Assembly (NCBI RefSeq): GCF_937926365.1
Contig: NZ_CALAOH010000209.1
Location: 1 to 64,000, forward strand
Length of the DNA: 64,000 bases
Source: an uncultured Azohydromonas sp.
GTDB lineage: Bacteria > Pseudomonadota > Gammaproteobacteria > Burkholderiales > Burkholderiaceae_C
Direction of reading: 5' to 3'
Positions 25,689 through 34,448 of the stretch are shown in pieces. The notes beneath the pieces were generated by a model. It made no database searches. It was not told the origin of the DNA and saw nothing but the letters and a program-made list of their open reading frames with translations. Numbering within the stretch: position 1 is the first letter of the stretch; each line of letters opens with the position of its first letter. The position numbers and the translations under genes are program-made.

Positions 25689-26336
25689 ATGAGCTGGGCA
25701 ACTCGAATGGGAACGCTGGCGCTGGTCGCGCTCTCGGGCACGGCCGGCTGGATGCTGCACGGGTTGATGCAGCCGGCACCGCCTGCGGCCGCCGCGCCGG
25801 CACCGGCCGATCCAGCGTCGCGCGCCTCGCTGCTGGCCTTCCCTGCGGCGCCCACTGCCGACGCCGACCGGGTGGAGCTGCATCCGGACGGAAGCGCCAG
25901 CATCCAGGTGCGCCAGCGACCGCCGGCCTGGGTGCTGGGCGAGCTGTGCCGCCAAGGCGCACGCGGGCTGGCGGGCTGCGGATCCGGCGGGGTGCCCATC
26001 GCGGCGGCGCCCGCCTCCGGCACGGCGCAGACGCTCAGCCGCCTGAAGAACCCGGACGCGCAGGCCCGTCTGCAGGCGCTGATGCAGGCCCGTGACGAGG
26101 GCCAGGCGCTGCCCGAAGGGACGCTGCAGGCGCTGATGGCCTCGGACCCGTCGGAGCAGGTACGCCTGGAGGCCTTCGACAGCTACATCGAGGGCCGCTC
26201 CGGCACCATGGCCGAGATGCGTGCCGCGCTGCAGGCCGTGCTGCGCATCCCCGACGCGGCGCTGCAAGCGCGGGCGCGCGAGCAGCTCGACGAATTGGAG
26301 GACGCGTACCGTGACGATGGGGCGGTGCCGCAGTGA
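25689..26336 (+). CDS. Exported or membrane-anchored protein of unknown function, paralog of the one at 31236
   Basis: 215 residues. N-terminal hydrophobic segment (MGTLALVALSGTAGWMLHGL, about 7-26) acts as anchor or signal, followed by an Ala/Pro-rich linker and a C-terminal helical domain (about 117-207). That domain is shared with the protein at 31236-31841: LPEGTLQALMASDPSE, then VRLEAFDSYIE, then LQAVLRIPDAALQARAREQL. The repeat-like helices recall HEAT-type repeats but I cannot place the family. Ribosome site GGAAGGAGCGAGG precedes ATG 25689. Followed 19 nt later by the split-barrel gene, so probably in its operon. Confidence 0.75.
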   Translation: MSWATRMGTLALVALSGTAGWMLHGLMQPAPPAAAAPAPADPASRASLLAFPAAPTADADRVELHPDGSASIQVRQRPPAWVLGELCRQGARGLAGCGSGGVPIAAAPASGTAQTLSRLKNPDAQARLQALMQARDEGQALPEGTLQALMASDPSEQVRLEAFDSYIEGRSGTMAEMRAALQAVLRIPDAALQARAREQLDELEDAYRDDGAVPQ

Positions 26337-26355
26337 TAAAGAAGGAGTGAAGCCC

Positions 26356-26847
26356 ATGCCCCCCATCCAACTCGGCGACGCCACCGTCGCCTTCATCGAG
26401 CGCGAGGTCGCCATCGACCTGGGCGCGTGCGACGCGCAACAGCGTCCCAGCACCTGCCGCGGCTTCGCCTGCCGCGTGGCGCCGGACCGGCAGCGGCTGA
26501 CGCTCTACGTGCGCCGCCCCGAGGCGCTGCCGCTGCTGCAGGACGTGGTGGCGCACGACCAGCTCGCGGTGGTGTTCTGCTTGCCCGAAACCGAGGTGTC
26601 GATCCAGGTCAAGGGCCGCCACGTCGGCATCGCGGCGGCCTCGGCCGAGGAGGTTGCCCACGTGCGCGAGTACTGCGCGCGCTTCGTGGACGGCATCGCG
26701 CGCCTGGGCTACGAGCGCGCCTTCGCCGAGGCCTACATGGCGATCGACCCGGCGCAGATGGTGGCGCTCAGCTTCACGGTCGAGGCGGTGTTCGACCAGA
26801 CGCCCGGGCCGCAGGCCGGCCGGCACAAGGAGGAGTCGGCCGCATGA
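26356..26847 (+). CDS. Pyridoxamine-5'-phosphate-oxidase-fold (split-barrel) protein
   Basis: 163 residues from ATG 26356 (AAGGAG about 10 nt upstream; GTG 26347 is an alternative). N-terminal region IELGDATVAFIEREV-like start followed by CDAQQRPSTCRGFACRVAPD and VVFCLPETEVSIQVKGR, the pattern of the FMN/haem-binding split-barrel family. A catalytic role is not evident; several family members bind flavin, haem or F420 without being PNP oxidases. Overlaps the next gene by 4 nt (ATGA), so the two proteins are made together and may interact. Confidence 0.75.
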   Translation: MPPIQLGDATVAFIEREVAIDLGACDAQQRPSTCRGFACRVAPDRQRLTLYVRRPEALPLLQDVVAHDQLAVVFCLPETEVSIQVKGRHVGIAAASAEEVAHVREYCARFVDGIARLGYERAFAEAYMAIDPAQMVALSFTVEAVFDQTPGPQAGRHKEESAA

Positions 26848-28286
26848 AAGAGGCTGCCGTGTGCCTCACCCCGCTGCGCAACTGCTTCGAAGGCGCCGTG
26901 CCCAGCGTGCTGGCCACCTGCTCGCCCGACGGCGTGCCCAACGTCACGTACCTCTCGCAGGTGCAGTACGTGGACGAGCGCCACGTGGCGCTGACCTTCC
27001 AGTTCTTCAACAAGACGCGCCGCAACATCCTGGCCAACCCCTGGGCCATGCTGAAGGTGGTGGACCCCTTCAGCGGCCACGGCTGGCGGTTGCGCGTGCG
27101 CTACCTGCGCACCGAGACCAGCGGCGCCCTGTTCGAGAGCATGAAGGCCAAGCTCGCGGGCATCGCCTCGCACACCGGCATGGCCGAGGTGTTCAGGCTG
27201 CTGGGCGCGGACGTGTACGAGGTACTGCAGGTCGAGGCCCTGCCCAGCCCCGCACCGGCGCCGGTGCCCGCGCTCGCGGACCACCTGCCGAGGCTGCGCC
27301 GCGCCTGCGCCCTGCTCGATGCCAGCCGCGACCTCGACGAGCTGCTGGACAACACCCTCAGCGCGCTGGAGCGGGAGTGCGGCATCGAGCACCAGATGAT
27401 CCTCAAGCTCGACGAGTGCGGCGAACGCCTCTTCACCGTGGCCAGCCGCGGCTACGCGAGCTCGGGCGTGGGCTCGGAGATCCCGATGGGGCACGGCGTG
27501 ATCGGCGTGGCCGCGCGCGAGCGCACGCCCATCCGCATCTCGCACATGACCAGCGAGTACGCCTACGGCAAGGCCGTGCGCGAGAGCGCCGCCGCGCAGG
27601 GGCTGCACCACCAGCTGGAAACCGCCATCCCCATGCCCGGCCTGGCGGAATGCCGCAGCCAGATGGCGGTGCCGATCCTGGCCGGCCAGGCGCTCTACGG
27701 CGTGCTCTACGTCGAAAGCCCGCTGGACCTGCGCTTCAGCTATGACGACGAGGACCTGCTGCAGGTGCTGGCGCAGCAGTTCGGCTGGATGGCACGCAGC
27801 CTCGCGGCGGAGGCGGTATGCGAGCCGGGCGCGGATGCGCCGGTGCCACCGCCATCCACCGTTTCGGCGTCCGCCGCAGCAGCGGCCTCGGCCCCGGAGA
27901 AGCCCATCGCGCCAGAGGTGGTGGCCGGGGCCGGGATGGTTGCCGAGGCACCCGCCGCGGTCCGGCCGCTGCAGGTGCGGTATTTCCGCGCCGACCACAG
28001 CGTGTTCCTGGACGAGGACTACCTCATCAAGGGACTGGCCGGCGCGATCCTGTGGCGGCTGATGCAGACGCTGCAGCACAAGGGGCGCGACCAGTTCAGC
28101 AACCGCGAGCTGCGGCTGGACCCGCAACTGGCGCTGCCCGAGGTCGCCGACAACCTGGAGGCGCGCCTGGTGCTGCTGCAGCGCCGCCTGGCCGAGCGCA
28201 GCGACTGCGTGCGCATGCGCAAGACCGGGCGCGGCCGCTTCGCGCTGGAGGTGTCGCGGCCGCTGCGGCTGGTGCTGGTGGAGTAA
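26844..28286 (+). CDS. Split-barrel (PNPOx-like) - GAF - winged-helix-like fusion protein
   Basis: 480 residues from ATG 26844, overlapping the upstream split-barrel gene by 4 nt. Three parts: PNPOx-like domain about 8-135 (VPSVLATCSPDGVPNVTYLS, then FFNKTRRNILANPWAMLKV); GAF domain about 150-325 (FTVASRGYASSGVGSEIPMG, then GVIGVAARERTPIRI, ECRSQMAVPILAGQALYGVL); Ala/Pro linker; C-terminal ~100 residues resembling a winged helix (FLDEDYLIKGLAGAILWRLM, FSNRELRLDP, CVRMRKTGRGRFALEV). Soluble. The layout suggests a cytoplasmic sensor of redox, NO or a small ligand with DNA- or protein-binding output; that is inference. No known named system. Confidence 0.82.
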   Translation: MKEAAVCLTPLRNCFEGAVPSVLATCSPDGVPNVTYLSQVQYVDERHVALTFQFFNKTRRNILANPWAMLKVVDPFSGHGWRLRVRYLRTETSGALFESMKAKLAGIASHTGMAEVFRLLGADVYEVLQVEALPSPAPAPVPALADHLPRLRRACALLDASRDLDELLDNTLSALERECGIEHQMILKLDECGERLFTVASRGYASSGVGSEIPMGHGVIGVAARERTPIRISHMTSEYAYGKAVRESAAAQGLHHQLETAIPMPGLAECRSQMAVPILAGQALYGVLYVESPLDLRFSYDDEDLLQVLAQQFGWMARSLAAEAVCEPGADAPVPPPSTVSASAAAAASAPEKPIAPEVVAGAGMVAEAPAAVRPLQVRYFRADHSVFLDEDYLIKGLAGAILWRLMQTLQHKGRDQFSNRELRLDPQLALPEVADNLEARLVLLQRRLAERSDCVRMRKTGRGRFALEVSRPLRLVLVE

Positions 28287-28320
28287 TACGGATCCCACTT
28301 AGTTTTCGAATACTGAAAGC

Positions 28321-28358
28321 CCGTTCGTGCTGACCCTTCGATACCTCAGGGCGAACGG
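28321..28358. repeat. Dispersed inverted-repeat element, copy B
   Basis: Begins CCGTTCGTGCTGACC and ends CCTCAGGGCGAACGG, 38 nt. Lies between two convergent genes (stops at 28286 and 28405), flanked by A/T-rich arms (TTTTCGAA and TTTGAAAA), so it may also serve as a bidirectional terminator. Confidence 0.7.
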
Positions 28359-28404
28359 AATACGGGTTTGAAAATTCCACGGGACCCGCATAAGGCCGCC
28401 GGCC

Positions 28405-29388
28405 TCAAGCCGCTGCCGGCGCCTTTGTCCCCATCAGCTCCTGCACCACGGCCACCACCTGCCCCGCCTGCGGCACGAAAACCTGCTCCAGCGCGAAGCT
28501 CGCCGGCGTGGGCACATCGGCGCTGGTGACGCGGCGCACGGGGGCCTTCAGCGCGTCGAAGGCGCGTTCCGCCACCGCGCAGGCCACCTCGGCACCCACG
28601 CCGCACAGCGGCCCGGCCTCGTGCACCACCACCAGGCGGCCGGTGCGGCGCACGGAGCGCAGCACCGTATCCAGGTCCAGCGGCTTGAGCGAGCGCAGGT
28701 CGATCACCTCGGCCTCCACGCCCTCGCCCGCCAGCGCCTCGGCCGCCTGCAGGCAGGTGCCCACGCTCTTGGCATAGGACACCAGCGTCACGTCACGCCC
28801 CGCGCGGCGCACGGCCGCCTGCCCCAGCGGCACCAGCGCGGCTTCCGGTTCCTCGGCCACCTCGCCGGGCGTGAAGCCCAGCGTCATGTCGAGCAGGAAC
28901 ACCACCGGGTTGTCGTCGCGGATGGCGCTCTTGAGCAGCCCCTTCACGTCCGCCGGCGTGGAGGGCATCACCACCTTCAGCCCCGGGCTGTGCACGAACC
29001 ACGCTTCCAGGTTGTGGCTGTGCTGCGCGCCCACGCCCCAGCCCGCGCCGGTCTGCGCCAGCGCCACCAGCGGGAAGCTGAACTGCCCGCCGGACATGTA
29101 GCGCAGCTTGCCCGCGCTGTTGACCAGCGCGTCCATGGCATAGGTGAAGAAGGGCGCGTAGAGCAGGTCGATCACCGGGCGCAGCCCCATGGCCGACGCA
29201 CCCACGGCGCAGCCGGCGATGGCGGCTTCCGACAGCGGCGTGTTGCGCACGCGCTCCGCGCCGAAGGTTTCCACCAGGTCCGGGCGCAGCGTCGCCATGC
29301 CCTCGCCCATCAGCAGCACGGCGTCGTCGCGTGCCATCTCCTCGCGCAGGGCCTCGTGCAGCGCCTGTTGTGCGGTCAAGCTTTTCAT
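28405..29388 (-). CDS. 2-oxoacid/acetoin dehydrogenase E1 component, beta subunit
   Basis: 327 residues from ATG 29388. Transketolase-type pyrimidine-binding domain with LLMGEGMATLRPDLVETFG and NTPLSEAAIAGCAVGASAMG, then the transketolase C-domain (DVTLVSYAKSVGTCLQAAEAL, EVIDLRSLKPLDLDTVL). Forms an alpha2beta2 thiamine-diphosphate E1 with the alpha subunit encoded 11 nt upstream. Decarboxylates a 2-oxoacid or cleaves acetoin. No E2 or E3 gene is in the window, so partners are encoded elsewhere. AcoB-like in length and style; substrate not certain. Confidence 0.93.
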   Translation of the reverse strand: MKSLTAQQALHEALREEMARDDAVLLMGEGMATLRPDLVETFGAERVRNTPLSEAAIAGCAVGASAMGLRPVIDLLYAPFFTYAMDALVNSAGKLRYMSGGQFSFPLVALAQTGAGWGVGAQHSHNLEAWFVHSPGLKVVMPSTPADVKGLLKSAIRDDNPVVFLLDMTLGFTPGEVAEEPEAALVPLGQAAVRRAGRDVTLVSYAKSVGTCLQAAEALAGEGVEAEVIDLRSLKPLDLDTVLRSVRRTGRLVVVHEAGPLCGVGAEVACAVAERAFDALKAPVRRVTSADVPTPASFALEQVFVPQAGQVVAVVQELMGTKAPAAA

Positions 29389-29399
29389 GGGCCTCTCCT

Positions 29400-30341
29400 T
29401 CAAGCGTAGACGTCGGTGAGCAGTTGCGCGGGCTGCGGCCACGGCGCCTCTTGCGCGAAGGCCACGGCCGCGTCGATGCGCGCGCGGGCCCGGGCCTGCA
29501 GCGCCTGGGCGCCGGCCGCGTCCAGCAGGCCCTCGTGCAGCAGGTGCTGGCGCAGGCGCTGGATCGGGTCGCGCTCCAGCCAGGGCGCGCGCTCCTCGGC
29601 GGTGATGTGCGCCTCGTCGTCGCCGGAGTAGTGGCCGCGCTGGCGCCAGGTCCAGGTCTCCAGCAGGTAGGGGCCCTCGCCGGCCTCGATGCTGGCCACG
29701 GCCGCCTGCGCCGCATCCAGCACCGCGCCCACGTCGTTGCCGTCCACCGTGCGCGCGGGCATGGGGTAGCCCTTGGCCCAGTCGCTGACGTGCTCGGTCA
29801 GCATGGTCTCCTGCCGGCGCACATAGGCCTGCCACTGGTTGTTCTCGCACACGAACAGGATGGGCAGCCGCCACGCCGAGGCCAGGTTCAGCGCCTCGTG
29901 GAAGATGCCCTCGCAGGCCGCGCCGTCGCCGAAGATGCAGGCCACCACGCCGGGCTCGCGGCGCATCTTCATCGCCAGCGCCACGCCGGGCGCCATCGAC
30001 AGCTCACCACCCACGATGGTGGAGGTCAGCACCACGCCCAGCTCCTTGACCGAGATGTGCAGCGAGCCGCTCTTGCCCTGGCAGTAGCCCGCGGCCTTGC
30101 CCATCACCTCGGCCAGGATGCGTCCCGGGTCCGCGCCGCGCGCCAGCAGGTGGCCGGCGCTGCGGTGGTTGGTGAGGATGCGGTCCTGCGGGCGCAGCGC
30201 CGCCATCAGCCCCACCGCGCTGGCCTCCTGGCCCTGCGAGGAACAGGTCGAAGGAAAGGGCCCCTGCTTCTGCAGCTCGGCCACGCGTTCCTCATAGGCG
30301 CGGATGAGCAGCATCCGCTCCAGCAGTTCGACGGCGTTCAT
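29400..30341 (-). CDS. 2-oxoacid/acetoin dehydrogenase E1 component, alpha subunit
   Basis: 313 residues. Thiamine-diphosphate motif GDGAACEGIFHEALNLAS ... CENNQWQ is intact at about 148-185, and the N-terminal RAYEERVAELQKQG and CSSQGQEASAVGLM are typical of E1 alpha (AcoA/PdhA) subunits. Pairs with the beta subunit downstream. Its start codon overlaps by 4 nt (ATGA) the stop of a small haem-copper-oxidase-like membrane protein, an unusual coupling. Confidence 0.93.
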   Translation of the reverse strand: MNAVELLERMLLIRAYEERVAELQKQGPFPSTCSSQGQEASAVGLMAALRPQDRILTNHRSAGHLLARGADPGRILAEVMGKAAGYCQGKSGSLHISVKELGVVLTSTIVGGELSMAPGVALAMKMRREPGVVACIFGDGAACEGIFHEALNLASAWRLPILFVCENNQWQAYVRRQETMLTEHVSDWAKGYPMPARTVDGNDVGAVLDAAQAAVASIEAGEGPYLLETWTWRQRGHYSGDDEAHITAEERAPWLERDPIQRLRQHLLHEGLLDAAGAQALQARARARIDAAVAFAQEAPWPQPAQLLTDVYA

Positions 30342-30820
30342 GCGACCTCCTTGGCGTTGACGGCGTTGATCCAGACGTTGAGCGCGAAACAGGCGAAGGC
30401 CGCGGCCACCGCCAGCGAGCCGCCGCCGACCACCGGCTCGGCATTGGGCATCTGGTGCAGCACCATCCAGATGCCTACCGCCATCACCGGCAGGCCCAGG
30501 GCGTGCAGCCAGAAGTGCGCCCGTGCCAGCGAGCTGCGCGCCATGTGCGGGAACTGCCGGTAGCCCAGCGCCATGAGCGACATCGAGACCCAGCCCAGCA
30601 GGTTCACGTGCACGTGCACGCCCTTGTTGGTGAAGTCGTGCGACATCGACATGGCCAGCCCCATGCCGATGCCCAGCAGCGCGTAGAGCACGGCCAGGCG
30701 CAGCAAGCGCTCGTCCAGGCTCAGCGCCGACCAGCGGCGCGCCGGCACCGCGGCCGGCGAAGAGTGCGGATTCGCGTCCACGGGAACGGCGGGACGCGCG
30801 GCGGGCGTGGCGATCGACAT
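30338..30820 (-). CDS. Small four-helix membrane protein resembling haem-copper oxidase subunit I
   Basis: 160 residues. After a Pro/Ala-rich N-tail (1-35) come four hydrophobic segments. Histidines cluster as in oxidase subunit I/NorB helices: SHDFTNKGVHVHVNLLGWVS (about 60-80) and AHFWLHALGLPVMAVGIWM. Full oxidase catalytic subunits have 12 or more helices, so this is a reduced relative; similar genes are often labelled 'cytochrome-c oxidase-like' without proof. GAGGAGACAAACG precedes the start. Its stop overlaps the E1 alpha start by 4 nt, so it is the first gene of that operon. Haem binding is plausible but not shown. Confidence 0.75.
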   Translation of the reverse strand: MSIATPAARPAVPVDANPHSSPAAVPARRWSALSLDERLLRLAVLYALLGIGMGLAMSMSHDFTNKGVHVHVNLLGWVSMSLMALGYRQFPHMARSSLARAHFWLHALGLPVMAVGIWMVLHQMPNAEPVVGGGSLAVAAAFACFALNVWINAVNAKEVA

Positions 30821-31235
30821 CGTTTGTCTCCTCTCACATCGGATGCCCGGAAGCGGGCGGGTTCACGACGGAGCGGACTGTAGGAAGGCGCGCCGGGGCC
30901 GTTTCTTAAATGCTGGCTCAACAAAACATAAGGATTTCTTAACCCCTCCACGGGGGGTGCGGCGAGGCGCTCGAAGCCCCCTCCGCCGGACGAACCCGCT
31001 GCCCCGAAGGCGCCAGGCCGCCGCCTCGCCGGAGGGAGCAAGTACCTGCATCGCATGGAGGTGGCGGCGGTACTCGCGCTCGCCTACCTTGGATTCATGC
31101 GCGCCACGCGGGCCGCGCGACACGGCACAAGTTCACTTGAACCACCGCGCCGGCCGCCGCAACGCAGTGGCGCAATGACGCTGCGCCAGGCTTTGCCGCC
31201 CGGCGCGCGGGCAGCAACCGCAGCAAGGAGATGGC
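30821..31235. other. Divergent promoter region
   Basis: 415 nt between the oxidase-like gene (minus) and the exported paralog (plus). An A/T-rich patch at about 30900-30945 with two direct copies of TTTCTTAA is the best promoter candidate. No TTGAT-N4-ATCAA (FNR/NnrR) box seen. No convincing coding frame. Confidence 0.45.
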
Positions 31236-31841
31236 ATGAACGCTGTGCATGGACTGGGCGCGCTGGTACTGGCGCTGGTATCGGGCGGCGTGGGCTGGAT
31301 GCTGCATGCACCGGAGGCGCCGCCGCCCGCGCCCGCCACTGCCGCTGCCGAGGCAGCCGAGGCAGCCGAGGCGCCGTCCTCGCGCCTGTCGGTGCTGGCC
31401 TGGCCGCAGCCGGCCGAGGAGCCCGCCCGCGCCGAGCAGGCCGGCTGCGCCGGCAAGGACGCCGCCACGACCGCCGCGGCACCGGTGCAGCCCCCGCGGG
31501 ACGACACCCCGGCCGAGCGCCTGGCGCGTGCGCTGCGCGGCGGCAGCGAGCAGCAGCGCTACGACGCGCTGCTGCAGGCCCGCTCCGAGGGCGAGCCGCT
31601 GCCCGAAGCGCAGCTGATGCAGCTCATGGCGCAGGACCCCTCCGAGCGCGTGCGCCTGCTGGCCTTCGACAACTACATCGAGGCCCAGTCGGGTGACCTC
31701 GACGCGCTGCGCAGCGGACTGCAGGCCGTGCTGCGCATCCCCCACACCGCACTGCAAGCCAAGGCGCGCGAGCAGCTCGACGGCATCGAGCAGCTCTACC
31801 AGCACAACGCCGCGCTGGGGCAGCAGCAGTACCAGCAGTAG
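31236..31841 (+). CDS. Exported or membrane-anchored protein of unknown function, paralog of the one at 25689
   Basis: 201 residues; AAGGAG lies just before ATG 31236. N-terminal anchor LGALVLALVSGGVGWMLHAP (about 6-25), Ala/Glu/Pro-rich linker, then a C-terminal helical domain (about 108-195) that closely matches its paralog: LLQARSEGEPLPEAQLMQLM, QDPSERVRLLAFDNYIEAQS, LQAVLRIPHTALQAKAREQL. Both also share the GWMLH sequence at the end of the anchor. The C-terminus is Gln-rich. Probably periplasmic and inner-membrane attached. Family unknown to me. Confidence 0.75.
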   Translation: MNAVHGLGALVLALVSGGVGWMLHAPEAPPPAPATAAAEAAEAAEAPSSRLSVLAWPQPAEEPARAEQAGCAGKDAATTAAAPVQPPRDDTPAERLARALRGGSEQQRYDALLQARSEGEPLPEAQLMQLMAQDPSERVRLLAFDNYIEAQSGDLDALRSGLQAVLRIPHTALQAKAREQLDGIEQLYQHNAALGQQQYQQ

Positions 31842-31986
31842 CGGCGCCCCGCTCCCCGACCTCCTGACCCGCCTCGCCGCCGCGCATGACGCGGCGCGGG
31901 CCGGGCCTTGCCTCTCCCACAGCACCGCGCCCGGCCGGGCATGGCGCGCGGTGGCTGTCCTCCCCTGCCCGGCCAAGGAGACCCTC

Positions 31987-32520
31987 ATGAGCAAGCTCTC
32001 CCGCTTTCCCGTCGCATCCCGTGCGCTGCTGGCCGGCCTGATCGGCGCGGCCGCCCTGGCGGCAGCGGTGCCGGCCCAGGCCGAGATCCTGGTGACCATG
32101 ACACGCCAGGGCAACTTCTCCGGCTTCGGCGCCGGCGGCACGCTGATGCCGCTGAAGCCGGATGGCGCCACCCAGACACCCGCCTTCAACGTGCCCGCCG
32201 GCGGCCGCTTCATCGTCAGCTACAGCGCCGAATGCTCCAATGACGCCCCCGGCACCACGAGCTGGGTGACGCTCGAGATCCGTGCCGTCAACGTCAACAC
32301 CGGCGCCGTCAAGGTGCTGCCGCCCACCAACACGGCCGGCGGCCAGGACGCGTTCTGCACCTCCAACGGCACGGCCGGCCACGACGGCTGGGCCACGCAG
32401 ACCGTCATCGCCACCGGGGTGCAGCTGCCGGCCGGCAACTATCGCATCCAGGTCCTGGCCCGCACCGTCAACGGCGGCACCGGTTGGCTGAGCGACAGCT
32501 CACTGGTGGTGTGGCGCTGA
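31987..32520 (+). CDS. Small secreted protein of unknown function
   Basis: 177 residues from ATG 31987, with AAGGAGA upstream. Clear signal peptide: MSKLSRFP, hydrophobic core LLAGLIGAAALAAAV, cleavage after AQA (about residue 32). The mature part is beta-rich and polar (FSGFGAGGTLMPLKPDGAT, VNVNTGAVKVLPPTN) with two cysteines that could pair (in AECSND and DAFCTSN). No recognised domain. Located 145 nt after the exported paralog; possibly independent. Confidence 0.75.
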   Translation: MSKLSRFPVASRALLAGLIGAAALAAAVPAQAEILVTMTRQGNFSGFGAGGTLMPLKPDGATQTPAFNVPAGGRFIVSYSAECSNDAPGTTSWVTLEIRAVNVNTGAVKVLPPTNTAGGQDAFCTSNGTAGHDGWATQTVIATGVQLPAGNYRIQVLARTVNGGTGWLSDSSLVVWR

Positions 32521-32712
32521 AACCGGCGCACGCCCCCGGCAGCCGGCGCGCCCCGCGGGGCACGCCGGCCATATCCCCTTTGCAGCCCAGCATGCGGAAC
32601 AGCATCCCTGCCGCCCCGGCGGCCGGGGACTAAGCTGGAGGCATCCCCCTTGCACGGCCCGGCCTGTCCGGGCCGCTGCCATTTCGGACCACGGATTCAC
32701 AAGGAGCCCCAC

Positions 32713-34188
32713 ATGCTGCAATCCATCGACGCCCGCACCCACGAAGCCTTCGGCGAGCCGCTGGCCGAAACCACCATCGAAGAGATGAACCAGGCCGTGG
32801 CCGCCGCCGCCGCGGCGGCCGACGGCTGGGCCGCCTCGGACGCCGCCACCCGCGCCGCGCTGCTGCGCGGCCTGGCCGATGCGCTGGAAGGCCGGCGCGA
32901 GGCACTGGTCGAGCTGGCCGACCGCGAGACGGGCCTGGGCCCCGTGCGCCTCAACGGCGAGCTCGACCGCACCGCGTTCCAGCTGCGCGGCTTCGCCAGC
33001 CAGGCGGAAGCCGGCGCGCCCTACACCTTCACCGACGACCCGGCCGTGGCCGGCGCCCCGCCCGCGGGCCGTCCGCGCCTGACGCGCGTGCGCGTACCGG
33101 TGGGGCCGGTGGCGATGTTCTCCGCCAGCAACTTCCCCTTTGCCTTCTCCGTGCTGGGCGGCGACACCGCCTCGGCGCTGGCCGCCGGCTGCCCGGTGGT
33201 GGTGAAGGCGCACCCGGCGCATCCGCAGCTCTCGCGCGAGGTGTTCGAGCTGGCGCGCGGCGTGGTCGCGGCCCAGGGGCTGGACGCCGGCGTGCTGCAG
33301 ATGGTGCAGGGCGGCTCGATCGAGCTGGGCGTGGCGCTGGTGCGGCATCCGCAGATCCAGGCCGTGGCCTTCACCGGCTCCTTCCGCGGCGGCGCGGCGC
33401 TGCAGGCCGAGTGCAACGCGCGGGCGCAGCCGATCCCCTTCTACGGCGAGCTGGGCTCGATCAACCCGGTGGTGGCCCTGCCCTCGGCGCTGGCGGACAA
33501 GGGCGCGGAGCTGGCCAAGACGCTGGCGGGCTCGATCGCCATGGGCTGCGGCCAGTTCTGCACCAGCCCGGGCGTGATCGTGGTGCAGCAGGACGCCGCC
33601 TCGCAGGGCTTCGTGAAAGCCTTTGCCGAAGCGCTGGCGGCGCAGACGCCGCACGCGATGCTCACGCCCGGCATGCGCAAGGCCTTCGACGCCGGCGTGG
33701 CGCGGCTGGCGAGCCACGAGGGCGTGAAAACGCTGGTGGCGGTGGACCACGCCTCCACGACCATCGCCCCGACGCCGCTGCTGGTGGAGACGAGCGCCGA
33801 GACCTTCATCGGCAACCACGCGCTGCGCGAGGAGGTGTTCGGCCCGGCCGCGGTGGTGGTGCAGGTGCGCTCGGCCGACGAGGCGGTGCAGGTGCTCAAG
33901 GCCGTGGGCGGCAGCTTGACGGTGACGGTATGGGGCGCGGAGAGCGCCGGCGAGGAGGCGCAGCGCATCGTGCGCGCGGCGATGCAGGTGGCGGGCCGGG
34001 TGCTGTTCTCCGGCGTGCCCACGGGCGTGGCGGTGACGGCGGCGCAGCACCACGGCGGCCCGTGGCCGGCATCGACGCAGCCCTTCACCACCTCGGTGGG
34101 CTACGCCGCACTGGACCGCTTCCTGCGCCCGGTGGCGCTGCAGGACGCGCCGGAGTGGCTGCTGGAGCGGGAGGGGCGGATTTGCTGA
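32713..34188 (+). CDS. NADP-type aldehyde dehydrogenase (2-ketoglutarate semialdehyde dehydrogenase-like)
   Basis: 491 residues from ATG 32713, AAGGAG 8 nt upstream. ALDH fold with NFPFAFSVLGGDTASALAAG and KAHPAHP (cofactor), general base in YGELGSINPV, catalytic Cys in MGCGQFCTSPG. This Ser-Asn-Phe-Pro variant is typical of the 2-ketoglutarate semialdehyde dehydrogenases that end sugar-acid and hydroxyproline pathways. No other sugar-acid gene is adjacent, so the pathway is open. Confidence 0.92.
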   Translation: MLQSIDARTHEAFGEPLAETTIEEMNQAVAAAAAAADGWAASDAATRAALLRGLADALEGRREALVELADRETGLGPVRLNGELDRTAFQLRGFASQAEAGAPYTFTDDPAVAGAPPAGRPRLTRVRVPVGPVAMFSASNFPFAFSVLGGDTASALAAGCPVVVKAHPAHPQLSREVFELARGVVAAQGLDAGVLQMVQGGSIELGVALVRHPQIQAVAFTGSFRGGAALQAECNARAQPIPFYGELGSINPVVALPSALADKGAELAKTLAGSIAMGCGQFCTSPGVIVVQQDAASQGFVKAFAEALAAQTPHAMLTPGMRKAFDAGVARLASHEGVKTLVAVDHASTTIAPTPLLVETSAETFIGNHALREEVFGPAAVVVQVRSADEAVQVLKAVGGSLTVTVWGAESAGEEAQRIVRAAMQVAGRVLFSGVPTGVAVTAAQHHGGPWPASTQPFTTSVGYAALDRFLRPVALQDAPEWLLEREGRIC

Positions 34189-34229
34189 GCTGAGCGGCGG
34201 CCGGGGCGCATCCCGCGGGCTGCCGCGGT

Positions 34230-34266
34230 GCCGGCTATCCCGGCGAAGGCCGGGGGCTATGCCGGC
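34230..34266. terminator. Long GC-rich stem-loop between convergent genes
   Basis: Outer arms GCCGGC/GCCGGC (34230-34235 and 34261-34266) and inner CCCGGC/GCCGGG around a GAA-centred loop. Lies after the aldehyde dehydrogenase and before the end of the convergent YidB-like gene. Also resembles short dispersed palindromes; terminator role is inferred. Confidence 0.45.
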
Positions 34267-34448
34267 AGCGCGTCATCCGCCACCTGGACCACCGCCACAT
34301 CTACTCATGAAATCCTCTTGATCAGTGCCAGCACACGCCGGCGGCTTGACGCCGGGGCACGCGAGTGTCGGTGCGTTGCGATGGCGGCGACATCCTTCCG
34401 GTGGCCAGGTGGCGGCGGCAGGAAGAAGGATGAGGAGCCCCGCGCAGC

